Shown here: positions 1 to 8,071 of the stretch, piece after piece
How positions within the stretch are numbered: position 1 is the stretch's first letter
How the letters are laid out: every line of letters begins with the position of its first letter
Assembly (NCBI RefSeq): GCF_036016195.1
Contig: NZ_JAYWTM010000001.1
Coordinates: forward strand, 186,001 to 250,000
Direction: 5' to 3'
Origin: Brenneria populi
GTDB taxonomy: Bacteria; Pseudomonadota; Gammaproteobacteria; Enterobacterales; Enterobacteriaceae
Length of the DNA stretch: 64,000 nt
Program-made: the position numbers and the translations under genes
The notes under the pieces: model-generated
Databases searched by the model: none
Seen by the model: only the letters and a program-made list of their open reading frames with translations
Told to the model about the DNA's origin: nothing

Positions 1-2
1 AA

Positions 3-218
3 GAGCAGACTACGTTGGGCGAACGGGTGGATCGCGACGCGCTGTTGCCCGGCGACCTGGTCTTTTTCAAGACGGGCAGCGGCGAAAGCGGTCTGCATGT
101 AGGGATCTATGATAAAGACGATCGTTTTATTCACGCCTCCACCAGCCGCGGCGTCATCCGCTCATCGCTGAAAAACGTTTACTGGAAACGGGCCTATTGG
201 CAGGCGCGACGTATCTGA
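3..218 (+). CDS. nlpC: NlpC/P60 family endopeptidase NlpC, C-terminal part (5' end outside window)
   Basis: This is the last ~71 codons of an NlpC/P60 cysteine peptidase; the reading frame is already open at the left edge, so the gene is cut by the window and not truncated in the genome. The visible part has the family segment P-G-D-L-V-F-F followed by G-L-H-V-G-I-Y, whose His is the second catalytic residue; the catalytic Cys would lie upstream. Family members cleave D-Glu-mDAP peptides of murein, and E. coli NlpC is a lipoprotein. The placement beside ydiV and selO matches the E. coli order and supports the nlpC name over other NlpC/P60 paralogues. Confidence 0.85.
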   Translation, partial: EQTTLGERVDRDALLPGDLVFFKTGSGESGLHVGIYDKDDRFIHASTSRGVIRSSLKNVYWKRAYWQARRI

Positions 219-307
219 AAGTTTTTTACCTCAATCGGTTCCCTCTCCCCCATAGACGTCAAGCGGCCGGATGCTTGAACAATGAGGGGATAGGGCGTGG
301 AGCATCT

Positions 308-1324
308 ATGTCCTCACTACGTTTACTTATCTCGGATTCCGTCGATCCCTGGTTCAATTTGGCCGTCGAAGAGTGCATTTTCAGGCAAATGCCGACGACG
401 CAGCGGGTACTGTTTTTATGGCGTAACGCCGAGACCGTGGTGATCGGCCGGGCGCAGAATCCGTGGAAAGAGTGCAATACGCGCCGGATGGAAGAGGACG
501 GCATCAGGCTGGCCCGGCGCAGCAGCGGCGGCGGGGCGGTATTTCACGATCTCGGCAATACCTGTTTTACCTTTATGACGGGTAAGCCAGAATATGATAA
601 AAGCGTTTCAACCCACATCATTCTCAACGCGCTGGCGCAGAGGGGGATCAACGCCAGCGCTTCCGGCCGCAACGATCTGGTGATTGACACGGCGGACGGC
701 AGCCGCAAGATATCGGGTTCCGCATATCGGGAAACCAGGGATCGCGGTTTCCATCACGGCACTCTGCTATTGAACGCCGACCTGAGCCGTTTAGCGGATT
801 ATCTCAATCCCGATGTGAAAAAACTGCAGGCCAAGGGCATTACCTCCGTACGCTCCCGGGTCGCCAATCTGGTCGAGCTACTGCCTTCCATCGATCATCA
901 GCAGATCTGCCGGTCGGTGAGCGAGGCTTTTTTCGCTTATTACGGCGAACGTTGCGAGCCGGAAGCGATCTCCCCCACGGCGTTGCCGGACCTGCCGGGA
1001 TTCGGCGAGCAGTTTGCCCGCCAGAGCAGTTGGGCGTGGAATTTCGGGCAGGCGCCGGACTTTACCCATCAGTTGGATAACCGCTTCGCTTGGGGCGGCG
1101 TCGAGCTGCATTTTGACGTTGCGCGCGGCGCTATCGCCCGCGCTCAGGCGTTTACCGATAGCCTAAATCCCGCTCCGCTGGAGGCGCTGGCCGCGGCGCT
1201 GAAGAATACGCCATATCGCCCGGAAAGTATGGCCGACCTTTGCCTGCGGCTGATTGACGCGTTTCCGGAACAGCAAAATGAATTACGGCAAACGGCGGAC
1301 TGGCTGGCGCAAAGCGTGCGCTAA
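308..1324 (+). CDS. lplA: Lipoate-protein ligase A
   Basis: The product activates free lipoate with ATP and attaches it to lysines of lipoyl domains (pyruvate and 2-oxoglutarate dehydrogenases, GcvH) in the cytoplasm. The ATG at 308 gives 338 residues, the length of E. coli LplA; the open frame extends upstream to 197, but that part has no family similarity. Family motifs seen are R-R-S-S-G-G-G-A-V-F-H-D near residue 70, which lines the lipoyl-AMP pocket, and R-K-I-S-G-S-A-Y near residue 133, which carries the catalytic Lys. A C-terminal accessory domain follows. The gene sits between nlpC and the ydiV-like gene, where E. coli has none; E. coli lplA lies elsewhere in the chromosome. Confidence 0.93.
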   Translation: MSSLRLLISDSVDPWFNLAVEECIFRQMPTTQRVLFLWRNAETVVIGRAQNPWKECNTRRMEEDGIRLARRSSGGGAVFHDLGNTCFTFMTGKPEYDKSVSTHIILNALAQRGINASASGRNDLVIDTADGSRKISGSAYRETRDRGFHHGTLLLNADLSRLADYLNPDVKKLQAKGITSVRSRVANLVELLPSIDHQQICRSVSEAFFAYYGERCEPEAISPTALPDLPGFGEQFARQSSWAWNFGQAPDFTHQLDNRFAWGGVELHFDVARGAIARAQAFTDSLNPAPLEALAAALKNTPYRPESMADLCLRLIDAFPEQQNELRQTADWLAQSVR

Positions 1325-1646
1325 TTATTTTTAACTCCCCGCCGCTATCCGCATCGGCCCTCTCTCCACGGAATAGGCCGCGGCGCGGTTCGAGATGCCC
1401 GTCCGTTAACGCGGGCAGGAGGCAAAAGACGGTATTTCGGCCGATTTTCGCCTGCCGCGCCGATTAAAGAGATAATAAAACTATCTTTTGGGATAGGTTC
1501 TTATTGTGTTTATGCACAAAGTGTATTGTCCTAGTCTATAAATCAAGCAAATGGCGATTTAGAGCTTATCCCGGGGTTAAAATGGCAAGCAAAATAGCCC
1601 TAATGGGATAGACTCTAACTGTCGCCTGACTTATGAACGACACGAC
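1325..1646. other. Intergenic region between lplA and ydiV-like gene
   Basis: The 322 bp hold no credible ORF. A short G+C-rich inverted repeat (GCCCG/CGGGC, about 1399-1417) lies downstream of lplA and could act as a weak terminator, although no T-run follows. The second half is A+T-rich, as expected for a promoter of the ydiV-like gene, but I cannot assign -35 and -10 boxes with confidence. Confidence 0.4.
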
Positions 1647-2381
1647 ATGCTTATTCGGTTAGATGTGGACTATGTGAGCGATTATGTTTTCTGGCCTATT
1701 TATAGCTTGGAAGGAAAGTTATTGGCCGTTGAAATGATAACGCGATTTAATAGCTTATTTGGCAATGCCAGTATCTTGCCCGATATTATTTTCAGCATGT
1801 TAACTAAATTGCAACATCACGATTTAATTAAAGAACAAATAAGCTTCATCAAGAGGAACGCCGCCTGGTTTACCCGTAATGACGTGCTGCTGGTGCTCAA
1901 GATCGATGATGAAATAGCAGATTTTTTAATGGAATCGGACGCGTTGCGTAATGAAATCGACAATCTGTTATTCATTGCATTAGAGATTAATGAGCTTTTT
2001 CCGAACTTATCCCAGGGGAGAGCAAACGAACGTATTGTTAAGTTAAGCGGCGCGTTTACGCTTTGGCTGGATAATTTCGGTTCGGGAAAAATTAATCTGA
2101 AGCCATTGAACGATGGGATCGTCAGCGTGGTGAAGATGGAGCAGAATTTTGTTTGGCATCTTTTATCCCGACCGGCGAAAAGCTCGATTATGGATCCGCT
2201 GCTGCGGGTTATCAGGAATAATTATCCAGTAAAGATTGTCGCCAAAGGCATCGATACTCCCGGGCATTTGGAAAAAGCCAGGCGGCTAACCATCGACGGG
2301 GTGCAAGGGGCGCTTTGTCCGGCGGTTCACTTTAACGAATTGAAAACAGAAACCGATTTTTTACCCGACATCATAGGGTAA
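1647..2381 (+). CDS. ydiV: Degenerate EAL-domain protein, YdiV/RflP-like anti-FlhDC factor
   Basis: A 244-residue single-domain EAL-like protein; E. coli YdiV has 237. The position between nlpC and selO is the E. coli one. The catalytic E-A-L motif of cyclic-di-GMP phosphodiesterases is degraded: the segment reads A-V-E-M-I-T-R-F near residue 28, and the metal-binding acidic residues later in the domain are poorly kept. This matches YdiV, which binds FlhD and targets FlhD4C2 for degradation instead of cleaving cyclic-di-GMP. A role in motility control is inferred from the family. The start has no strong ribosome binding site, so translation may be weak. Confidence 0.75.
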   Translation: MLIRLDVDYVSDYVFWPIYSLEGKLLAVEMITRFNSLFGNASILPDIIFSMLTKLQHHDLIKEQISFIKRNAAWFTRNDVLLVLKIDDEIADFLMESDALRNEIDNLLFIALEINELFPNLSQGRANERIVKLSGAFTLWLDNFGSGKINLKPLNDGIVSVVKMEQNFVWHLLSRPAKSSIMDPLLRVIRNNYPVKIVAKGIDTPGHLEKARRLTIDGVQGALCPAVHFNELKTETDFLPDIIG

Positions 2382-2493
2382 CGGCGCGCTCTCGGTATGC
2401 GCCGCTCGGCGCGGCGAAATCGCAATATCCCCATATTTTATCCGTATTTGTTTCCCGACGGCCGTTCTACACTCTATTCCAAGAGGAGAGAAC

Positions 2494-3945
2494 ATGGCGC
2501 AGAAACTGTCGTTCAGCAATCACTACCATCAGCAACTGCCGGGTTTCTACACCGAACTGAAACCTACGCCGCTTCAGGGCGCGCGCCTGCTTTATCACAG
2601 CCGGGAATTGGCGGATGAGCTCGGTCTGTCTCCCGCGTGGTTTACGCGCCGCTATGACGCCGTCTGGCGCGGCGAGGCGCTGCTGCCCGGAATGGCGCCG
2701 CTGGCGCAGGTCTATAGCGGTCATCAATTCGGCGCCTGGGCCGGGCAATTGGGCGATGGCCGCGGCATTCTGCTGGGCGAACAGCGGTTGGCGGACGGCC
2801 GCAGCATGGATTGGCATCTTAAGGGGGCGGGCCTGACGCCCTATTCGCGCATGGGAGACGGGCGCGCGGTGCTGCGTTCCGTTATCCGCGAATTTCTGGC
2901 GTCCGAGGCCATGTATCACCTGGGCATCCCCACTACGCGGGCGTTGACGGTGGTCACCAGCGAGCAGCCGATCCGGCGCGAACGGGAAGAGCCCGGCGCC
3001 ATGCTGCTGCGCGTGGCGGAAAGCCATGTGCGCTTCGGCCATTTTGAGCATTTTTACTACCGCCGCGAGCCGGAAAAGGTGCGCCGGCTGGCGGATTTCG
3101 TTATCGCCCGCCACTGGCCGCAGTGGCGCGATGACGCGCGGCGCTATGCGCTATGGTTCGGCGATGTGGTTGAGCGCACCGCGCGGCTGATCGCCCGCTG
3201 GCAGGCCGTCGGCTTTGCCCACGGCGTGATGAATACCGACAATATGTCCATCCTCGGGTTAACCATCGATTACGGGCCGTTCGGATTTATGGATGATTAC
3301 CAGCCGGAGTACATCTGTAATCATTCCGATCGCCAGGGGCGCTACGCATTCGAAAATCAGCCGGTGGTCGGGCTGTGGAATTTGCATCGTCTGGCGCAGT
3401 CGCTGTCGGGGCTGATGACGACGGAGGAGTTGGAAAGCGCGTTGGCGCGCTATGAACCGGCGCTGATGCGGCAATTCGGCGAACTGATGCGCGCCCGACT
3501 GGGGCTGTTCAGCGCCGACGCCGCCGATAACGATATTCTGGTGGGGCTGTTGACGCTGATGCGCCGGGAGCGCCGCGATTACACCCGCACGTTTCGCCTG
3601 CTGGCCTCGGTCGAGAAGCGCGACCCGGCCTCGCCGCTGCGCGACGAGTTTATCGATCGGCCGGCGTTCGACCACTGGTTTAGCGCCTATCGCCAACGCC
3701 TAATGCAGGAGCCGCAGGACGATGCCGAACGCCGGCGGCATATAAACGCGGCCAGTCCGAAATATATCCTGCGCAACTATTTGGCGCAGCAGGCTATCGA
3801 GCAGGCGGAAAAAGATGACGTCGGCGCGTTGGACCGGCTCTATCAGACGCTCTGTCAGCCTTACGCCGACCAGCCGGATAGAGACGATCTGGCGGCGCCG
3901 CCGCCGGAGTGGGGCAAGCATCTGGAAATTTCCTGCTCCAGCTGA
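2494..3945 (+). CDS. selO: Protein adenylyltransferase SelO (YdiU)
   Basis: A 483-residue SelO/YdiU pseudokinase, close to the ~478 of E. coli. SelO proteins transfer AMP from ATP to Ser, Thr or Tyr of target proteins in the redox-stress response. Visible family blocks are Q-V-Y-S-G-H-Q-F-G (about residue 77), W-H-L-K-G-A-G-L-T-P-Y-S-R near residue 109 with the nucleotide-binding Lys, the R-E-F-L-A-S-E-A-M block, and N-T-D-N-M-S with the following D-Y-G-P-F-G-F that contributes metal ligands. The C-terminus ends S-C-S-S, matching the conserved C-terminal Cys used in an intramolecular disulfide. The ATG follows an AGGAGAG ribosome binding site. The gene converges on hmuV with only 7 bp between the two stops. 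Confidence 0.93.
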   Translation: MAQKLSFSNHYHQQLPGFYTELKPTPLQGARLLYHSRELADELGLSPAWFTRRYDAVWRGEALLPGMAPLAQVYSGHQFGAWAGQLGDGRGILLGEQRLADGRSMDWHLKGAGLTPYSRMGDGRAVLRSVIREFLASEAMYHLGIPTTRALTVVTSEQPIRREREEPGAMLLRVAESHVRFGHFEHFYYRREPEKVRRLADFVIARHWPQWRDDARRYALWFGDVVERTARLIARWQAVGFAHGVMNTDNMSILGLTIDYGPFGFMDDYQPEYICNHSDRQGRYAFENQPVVGLWNLHRLAQSLSGLMTTEELESALARYEPALMRQFGELMRARLGLFSADAADNDILVGLLTLMRRERRDYTRTFRLLASVEKRDPASPLRDEFIDRPAFDHWFSAYRQRLMQEPQDDAERRRHINAASPKYILRNYLAQQAIEQAEKDDVGALDRLYQTLCQPYADQPDRDDLAAPPPEWGKHLEISCSS

Positions 3946-3952
3946 AGCCCCT

Positions 3953-4750
3953 TCAACGACGTAGATAGACCTGCGGGAGCGGGTATTCGGGATGCGGAGC
4001 GACGCTCAGGTCGGCCTGATACCAGCGGGTGAGAATCTCTTCCCGCAGGACCTGTTCCGGCACCCCCTGCGCCACCAGCCTTCCTTCGTGCAGCAGTAAA
4101 ATCCGGTCGGCATACAGGGCGGCCAGATTGAGATCGTGCAGCACGCAGCATACGGCCAGCGGTTGCCGGCGGGTCAGCTGTTTCAGCAGCCGCAGCAGAT
4201 GCTGCTGATGATAGAGATCCAGCGCCGAGGTCGGTTCATCGAGAAACAGCCATCCCGGCGTCGGCAGCGGATGCCAGAGCTGGGCCAGCACGCGGGCCAG
4301 CTGCACCCGCTGCTGTTCGCCGCCGGAGAGGCGGCGATAATCCCGCAGCGCCAGGTCCGAACAGCCGGTTTGCGCCATGACGAGCCGGATAATATCGTCG
4401 TTTTGCCGCTCCCGTCCATAGGGCGCGCGCCCCATGGCAACCACATCCTGAACGCTGAACGCGAAGGCCACGCCGCTGTGCTGGCGCATCACCGCTCGCG
4501 TTTTCGCCAGGGCGGTCGGCGTCCATTGAGCTAACGGCTTACCGGCCAGCAGGCACTCGCCCCGGCTGGGCGTCAGATAGCCGGTCAGCAGGCGCAACAG
4601 CGTGGATTTCCCCGCCCCGTTGGGGCCGATGATCGCTACGATCTCGCCGCCGCGCACCTCCAGCGAAATATCCTGCGTCAGATATCGTCCGCCGGACTGG
4701 AAACACAGGCCGCGGGCGACCAGCGCGTTATTCATCACGGCGTTACTCAT
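3953..4750 (-). CDS. hmuV: Haemin ABC importer, ATP-binding protein HmuV
   Basis: A 265-residue ATPase of the FecE/BtuD class that powers haem uptake with HmuU. Walker A (G-P-N-G-A-G-K-S-T) is at residues 42-50, the signature L-S-G-G-E-Q-Q-R at 141-148 and Walker B with the catalytic Glu (L-F-L-D-E-P) at 168-173. It is the last gene of hmuSTUV and its start overlaps the hmuU stop by 8 bp, so translation is probably coupled. A second ATG five codons in would remove the overlap and cannot be excluded. Confidence 0.93.
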   Translation of the reverse strand: MSNAVMNNALVARGLCFQSGGRYLTQDISLEVRGGEIVAIIGPNGAGKSTLLRLLTGYLTPSRGECLLAGKPLAQWTPTALAKTRAVMRQHSGVAFAFSVQDVVAMGRAPYGRERQNDDIIRLVMAQTGCSDLALRDYRRLSGGEQQRVQLARVLAQLWHPLPTPGWLFLDEPTSALDLYHQQHLLRLLKQLTRRQPLAVCCVLHDLNLAALYADRILLLHEGRLVAQGVPEQVLREEILTRWYQADLSVAPHPEYPLPQVYLRR

Positions 4751-5747
4751 TTCCGCGCCCTTTGTGCTGTATGATTAGCCATAAGAAGTAGGGGCCGCCA
4801 ATCAGACTGGTCAACAGCCCGACGGGCATCTCCGCCGGGGATAGCACCGTACGGGCCAGGGTATCGGCGATCAGCAGCAGGCAGGCGCCGCCCAGCGCCG
4901 AACCCGGAATAAGCACGCGGTGGTCGGCGCCCAGATGCATGCGAATCAGATGGGGAATAACCAGTCCGATAAAACCGATCACGCCGCTGACGGCGACGGA
5001 AACGCCCACCAGCAGCGAGCTTAGCAGCAGCAGAACGCGCTTGGTGCGCTTGACGTTGACGCCCAGATAGTGCGCCTCTTCATCGCCCAGCTGCAGCAGA
5101 TTCAGGCGCGTGGTTTGATACAGGGTCGCGACGATCGCAGGAATCACCAGCGTCGCGGCCACCGTCAGCATCGGCCACTGCGCCTGCCCCAAACTTCCCA
5201 TTCCCCACAGCGAAAACTGACGCAGCTGCTGATCGTTGCTGATGTAGGTTAATACACCGATGGCGGCCATGCATAAAGCGTTAAGCGCAATGCCCGCCAG
5301 CAGCAGCCGGGTTAATCCCCCCTGTTCGGAACGGCTCAGCATAAAAATCACCGCGGTAATCGCCAGGCTGCCGACAAACGCCGCCAGCATCGGGCCGTAG
5401 AGCGATAGCAGAGGGGGAAGACCGAGAGGCAGCACGATGGTTAACGCCACGCAGAGCGCGGCGCCGCTGCTGATCCCCAGCAGCCCGGGGTCGGCCAGCG
5501 GATTGCGGAATAACCCCTGCATGATGGCGCCGGAGCAGGCCAGCGCGCCGCCGACCAGTACCGCCAGCAGCACGCGCGGAAGGCGGATATTCAGCCAGAC
5601 ATGCCACAGCGGATCGTCAAACGGCAATTGCCGCAGGGTGTCGAAAGAGAGGGAGAGCGCGCCGAGATTCGTCGCGCACGCCATCAGCGCCAACAGCAAC
5701 AGCAGCAGGCCGGCCAGCAGATAGCGCGGATGAAACCGTGGCGTCAT
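4743..5747 (-). CDS. hmuU: Haemin ABC importer, permease HmuU
   Basis: A 334-residue FecCD/BtuC-family permease with the many hydrophobic helices expected of the family; BtuC-type permeases have ten. Family segments are present, such as R-L-P-R-V-L-L-A-V-L-V-G-G-A-L-A near residue 54 and G-L-V-I-P-H-L-I-R near residue 266, the coupling region facing the ATPase. It moves haem across the inner membrane from HmuT. Its start overlaps the hmuT stop by 4 bp and its end overlaps hmuV. Confidence 0.93.
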   Translation of the reverse strand: MTPRFHPRYLLAGLLLLLLALMACATNLGALSLSFDTLRQLPFDDPLWHVWLNIRLPRVLLAVLVGGALACSGAIMQGLFRNPLADPGLLGISSGAALCVALTIVLPLGLPPLLSLYGPMLAAFVGSLAITAVIFMLSRSEQGGLTRLLLAGIALNALCMAAIGVLTYISNDQQLRQFSLWGMGSLGQAQWPMLTVAATLVIPAIVATLYQTTRLNLLQLGDEEAHYLGVNVKRTKRVLLLLSSLLVGVSVAVSGVIGFIGLVIPHLIRMHLGADHRVLIPGSALGGACLLLIADTLARTVLSPAEMPVGLLTSLIGGPYFLWLIIQHKGRGNE

Positions 5748-6562
5748 TTTATCTGTTCCGCCGCCTGGCGGAGGGTCGCCATCAGGGCCGGCGTCTCCAG
5801 CGTAAAGCCGAGCATCGCCATATCATCCACCACCAGCAGGCGGTGGTTTTTCCCCGCCGGGGTTAATGCCAGCCCCGGTAATTTCCAGATTTGCTCTTCG
5901 CCGCCCAGACTCTTCAGCCCCATGGCGGAGATCAGCACCAGATCCGGCGCGCTGGCGACCACGCCCTCCTGCGATAACGGCTGATAGCGCTCGACGCCCT
6001 GCATGGCATTGCTCAGCCCGACGTGACGGATAATGGTATCCGCCGGCGTATTCTTTCCGGCGGCCATCGCGGTCATGCCGCCGTGGCTCAGAATGAAAAG
6101 CGCTTTAACCGGCAGCGGCGTCGAGGGCACGCCGGCCAACTTCTGCTGATACGTTTCAGTCAGCTTCTTGCCTTCCGCCTCTTTATGCAGCGCCTGAGCA
6201 ATCACGCCAATCTTTTGCGCGACGGTTTCCGGCGCCGGTTTGGCCGGGACATGGATAACCTTGGTGCCGCTGTCGGCCACCTGCTGCAGTACCAGGGAAG
6301 GCTGCGACAGATCGCTGGCGATCACCAGCGAGGGGCGCATCGCCAAAATACCTTCGGTGTTGAGCTGGCGCATATACCCCACGTCGGGCAGTTTGGTTGC
6401 GGCGTCCGGATGAAGGCTGGTGCTGTCTCTGGCCACCAGGTCTTTCTCCGCGCCCAGCGCATAGATGATTTCAGTGACGTCTCCGCCGATGGAAACAATG
6501 CGCTCTGCGGCCGAAACGCTTAGCGGAAGCGCCATTAATAACGGAAGAATCCAGTTTTTCAT
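5744..6562 (-). CDS. hmuT: Periplasmic haemin-binding protein HmuT
   Basis: A 272-residue class III (BtuF/TroA-like) solute-binding protein. It starts with a cleavable signal peptide (K-N-W-I-L-P-L-L-M-A-L-P-L-S-V-S-A, cleavage near residue 18) and continues with R-I-V-S-I-G-G-D-V-T-E-I-I-Y-A-L-G, the typical start of haem-binding proteins of this group. It would carry haem in the periplasm to HmuUV. A 4-bp overlap on both sides shows tight coupling with hmuS and hmuU. Confidence 0.92.
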   Translation of the reverse strand: MKNWILPLLMALPLSVSAAERIVSIGGDVTEIIYALGAEKDLVARDSTSLHPDAATKLPDVGYMRQLNTEGILAMRPSLVIASDLSQPSLVLQQVADSGTKVIHVPAKPAPETVAQKIGVIAQALHKEAEGKKLTETYQQKLAGVPSTPLPVKALFILSHGGMTAMAAGKNTPADTIIRHVGLSNAMQGVERYQPLSQEGVVASAPDLVLISAMGLKSLGGEEQIWKLPGLALTPAGKNHRLLVVDDMAMLGFTLETPALMATLRQAAEQIK

Positions 6563-7611
6563 GCGGCAAGATCCTTAAGCGGTTTCAGCGCGCCAATCTG
6601 GTCGCGCCACTGCTGCTGTTCCGGCGTGCCTTCGGTGCGTTGCCCGAATAGCTGGGCTATCTGCGTACCGTCCGCGGCGTACAGCTCCAGGCTGGTGACG
6701 ACGCCGTCGGCGGTCGGCTTGCGCGTGACCCAGCTTTCGGCGATGGCGTTTTCAATCAGATGCAGGGTAAAGTCGCGATTAAAAATATTGATCCATTCGG
6801 CATGTTGTTCCATACGCTCCACACGCTCGATTTTTCCGGTGAAAATCTGCACGCAGCCGCGATTGCCGACAAAGACCATAATTTCGTTCTGCGCCTCTTT
6901 GGCGGCGAATAAAATTTGCCCCAGCGCCGCATTGTCGACCTGATAGGCCAGGTCGTCGCCGACGGCGCGGAACGCCTGCTGCCGGGTCAGGTTGTAGCGC
7001 CTCAGCAGCATGAAAAATTGGTGGACATCGGTCATGGCGCGCCATTCGGCTTCGAGCGCCGGGTTGTGCTCCGTCGCCGCGCTTGCGACCGCCGCGGCGG
7101 CCTGAGGGCGGATGACCAGCGCCGGATTTTCGCTAGCGGCAAATTGATCCACCAGTTGCAGCCAGGCCGGCATATCGGTGGCGTCGGTGACGTAGACTTT
7201 CAGGATGGCGTCGCCCTGATGGTCGAAAAACTGAATGCTGCGGCGTTCGCCGCGCGGCGAGGTCTCCACCAGCGAGAAGGCGGACGCCCACTGCTGCAGG
7301 AACAGGCGTAAATCCAGCTCGCGCGGATTAAGAATCAAACCGGCATGGCCGTCCAGATGCTGGTTGCGGTAGTCGCCGAGGTGCTCATGAACGGCATAGT
7401 CGTTGCGCGTGATGGATTTGGTGTTGCCCACCTGTTCCAAGGCGCTCAGCCAGGCTTTGGCGTCCCCCTGCAGACGCTGCGCGTCCTGTCCGACGCGCGC
7501 GTGCGCCAGTTCGGCTTCGCTAATCCCCAGCAGCCCGGCCAGATCGCGGGCATACTTACGCGGGTGCGCGTGTTTTGCCTGTAGGTATTGTTGGTAAATT
7601 GAGGTCTGCAT
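6559..7611 (-). CDS. hmuS: Haem-degrading/haem-carrier protein HmuS
   Basis: A HemS/HmuS-family cytoplasmic protein that receives haem from the importer; family members bind haem in a cleft between two repeated domains, and several degrade it. I chose the internal ATG at 7611 (350 residues; Yersinia HmuS has about 345), because AAGGGA lies seven bases before it, whereas the ATG ten codons upstream has no ribosome binding site. The start Q-T-S-I-Y-Q-Q-Y-L-Q-A-K resembles known HmuS proteins. It is the first gene of the operon; the receptor gene hmuR and hemP, usual companions, are not found here. Confidence 0.9.
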   Translation of the reverse strand: MQTSIYQQYLQAKHAHPRKYARDLAGLLGISEAELAHARVGQDAQRLQGDAKAWLSALEQVGNTKSITRNDYAVHEHLGDYRNQHLDGHAGLILNPRELDLRLFLQQWASAFSLVETSPRGERRSIQFFDHQGDAILKVYVTDATDMPAWLQLVDQFAASENPALVIRPQAAAAVASAATEHNPALEAEWRAMTDVHQFFMLLRRYNLTRQQAFRAVGDDLAYQVDNAALGQILFAAKEAQNEIMVFVGNRGCVQIFTGKIERVERMEQHAEWINIFNRDFTLHLIENAIAESWVTRKPTADGVVTSLELYAADGTQIAQLFGQRTEGTPEQQQWRDQIGALKPLKDLAA

Positions 7612-7654
7612 GGTCGTTCCCTTATTCTTTGTCATCGTCACGGCATAATCAGAA

Positions 7655-7673
7655 TCTAATGAGAATCATTTTC
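7655..7673 (-). promoter_or_regulatory. Fur box upstream of hmuSTUV
   Basis: TCTAATGAGAATCATTTTC matches 15 of 19 positions of the Fur consensus and lies 44-62 bp before the hmuS start. A possible minus-strand -35 (TTGTTA) with a weak -10 (TAGATT) 18 bp further on spans it. Iron repression of the haem operon by Fur is inferred. Immediately beside it, 7675-7692 is a perfect inverted repeat, TGTAAC-N6-GTTACA. Confidence 0.82.
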
Positions 7674-7913
7674 ATGTAACAAAAAAGTTACATCAAGTGA
7701 AATTTTCTTAATCAACCGGCGATGCGTCGGGGGCCGTGCGGCGAATCAAAGAGGGGAGCGCGGCGAAGGGTTCTTGGTTACATTTTTTACCGCTACCGCT
7801 ATATGCAGGCTCAGCGTTATTGCATGCGCGAAAAGAGAGGTATGTTGATGCCGTCTCGCGGCATGCGTCCGACATAGGGTAATGCCGTTGTTCACTTAAG
7901 CCGGTTTTTAGGG

Positions 7914-7944
7914 AAAAATAGGGGGCTTAAACGTCAGCCCCTAT
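7914..7944 (-). terminator. Probable rho-independent terminator of the alpha-glucoside operon
   Basis: On the minus strand a G+C-rich stem (ATAGGGGCT pairing with AGCCCCCTAT, one bulge) is followed by five T. It lies about 130 bases after the stop of the GH4 gene. The rest of 7693-8071 shows no ORF, and I found no hemP or hmuR remnant in it. Confidence 0.55.
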
Positions 7945-8071
7945 AAACCCGGCCTGCGGCTAATCCTAAGCCTGCCACCTCCTCTGCATCATTTTTTACG
8001 TCGGGCAACGCCAGCGCCCATCATAAGTCCCCGTACATTAAGAGAGCGATGACGGGGAGAGCGCCAACGGA

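Noticed and set aside
1647..2381. Active cyclic-di-GMP phosphodiesterase
   Set aside because: The EAL motif is degenerate (E-M-I) and the locus matches ydiV, so catalytic activity is unlikely.
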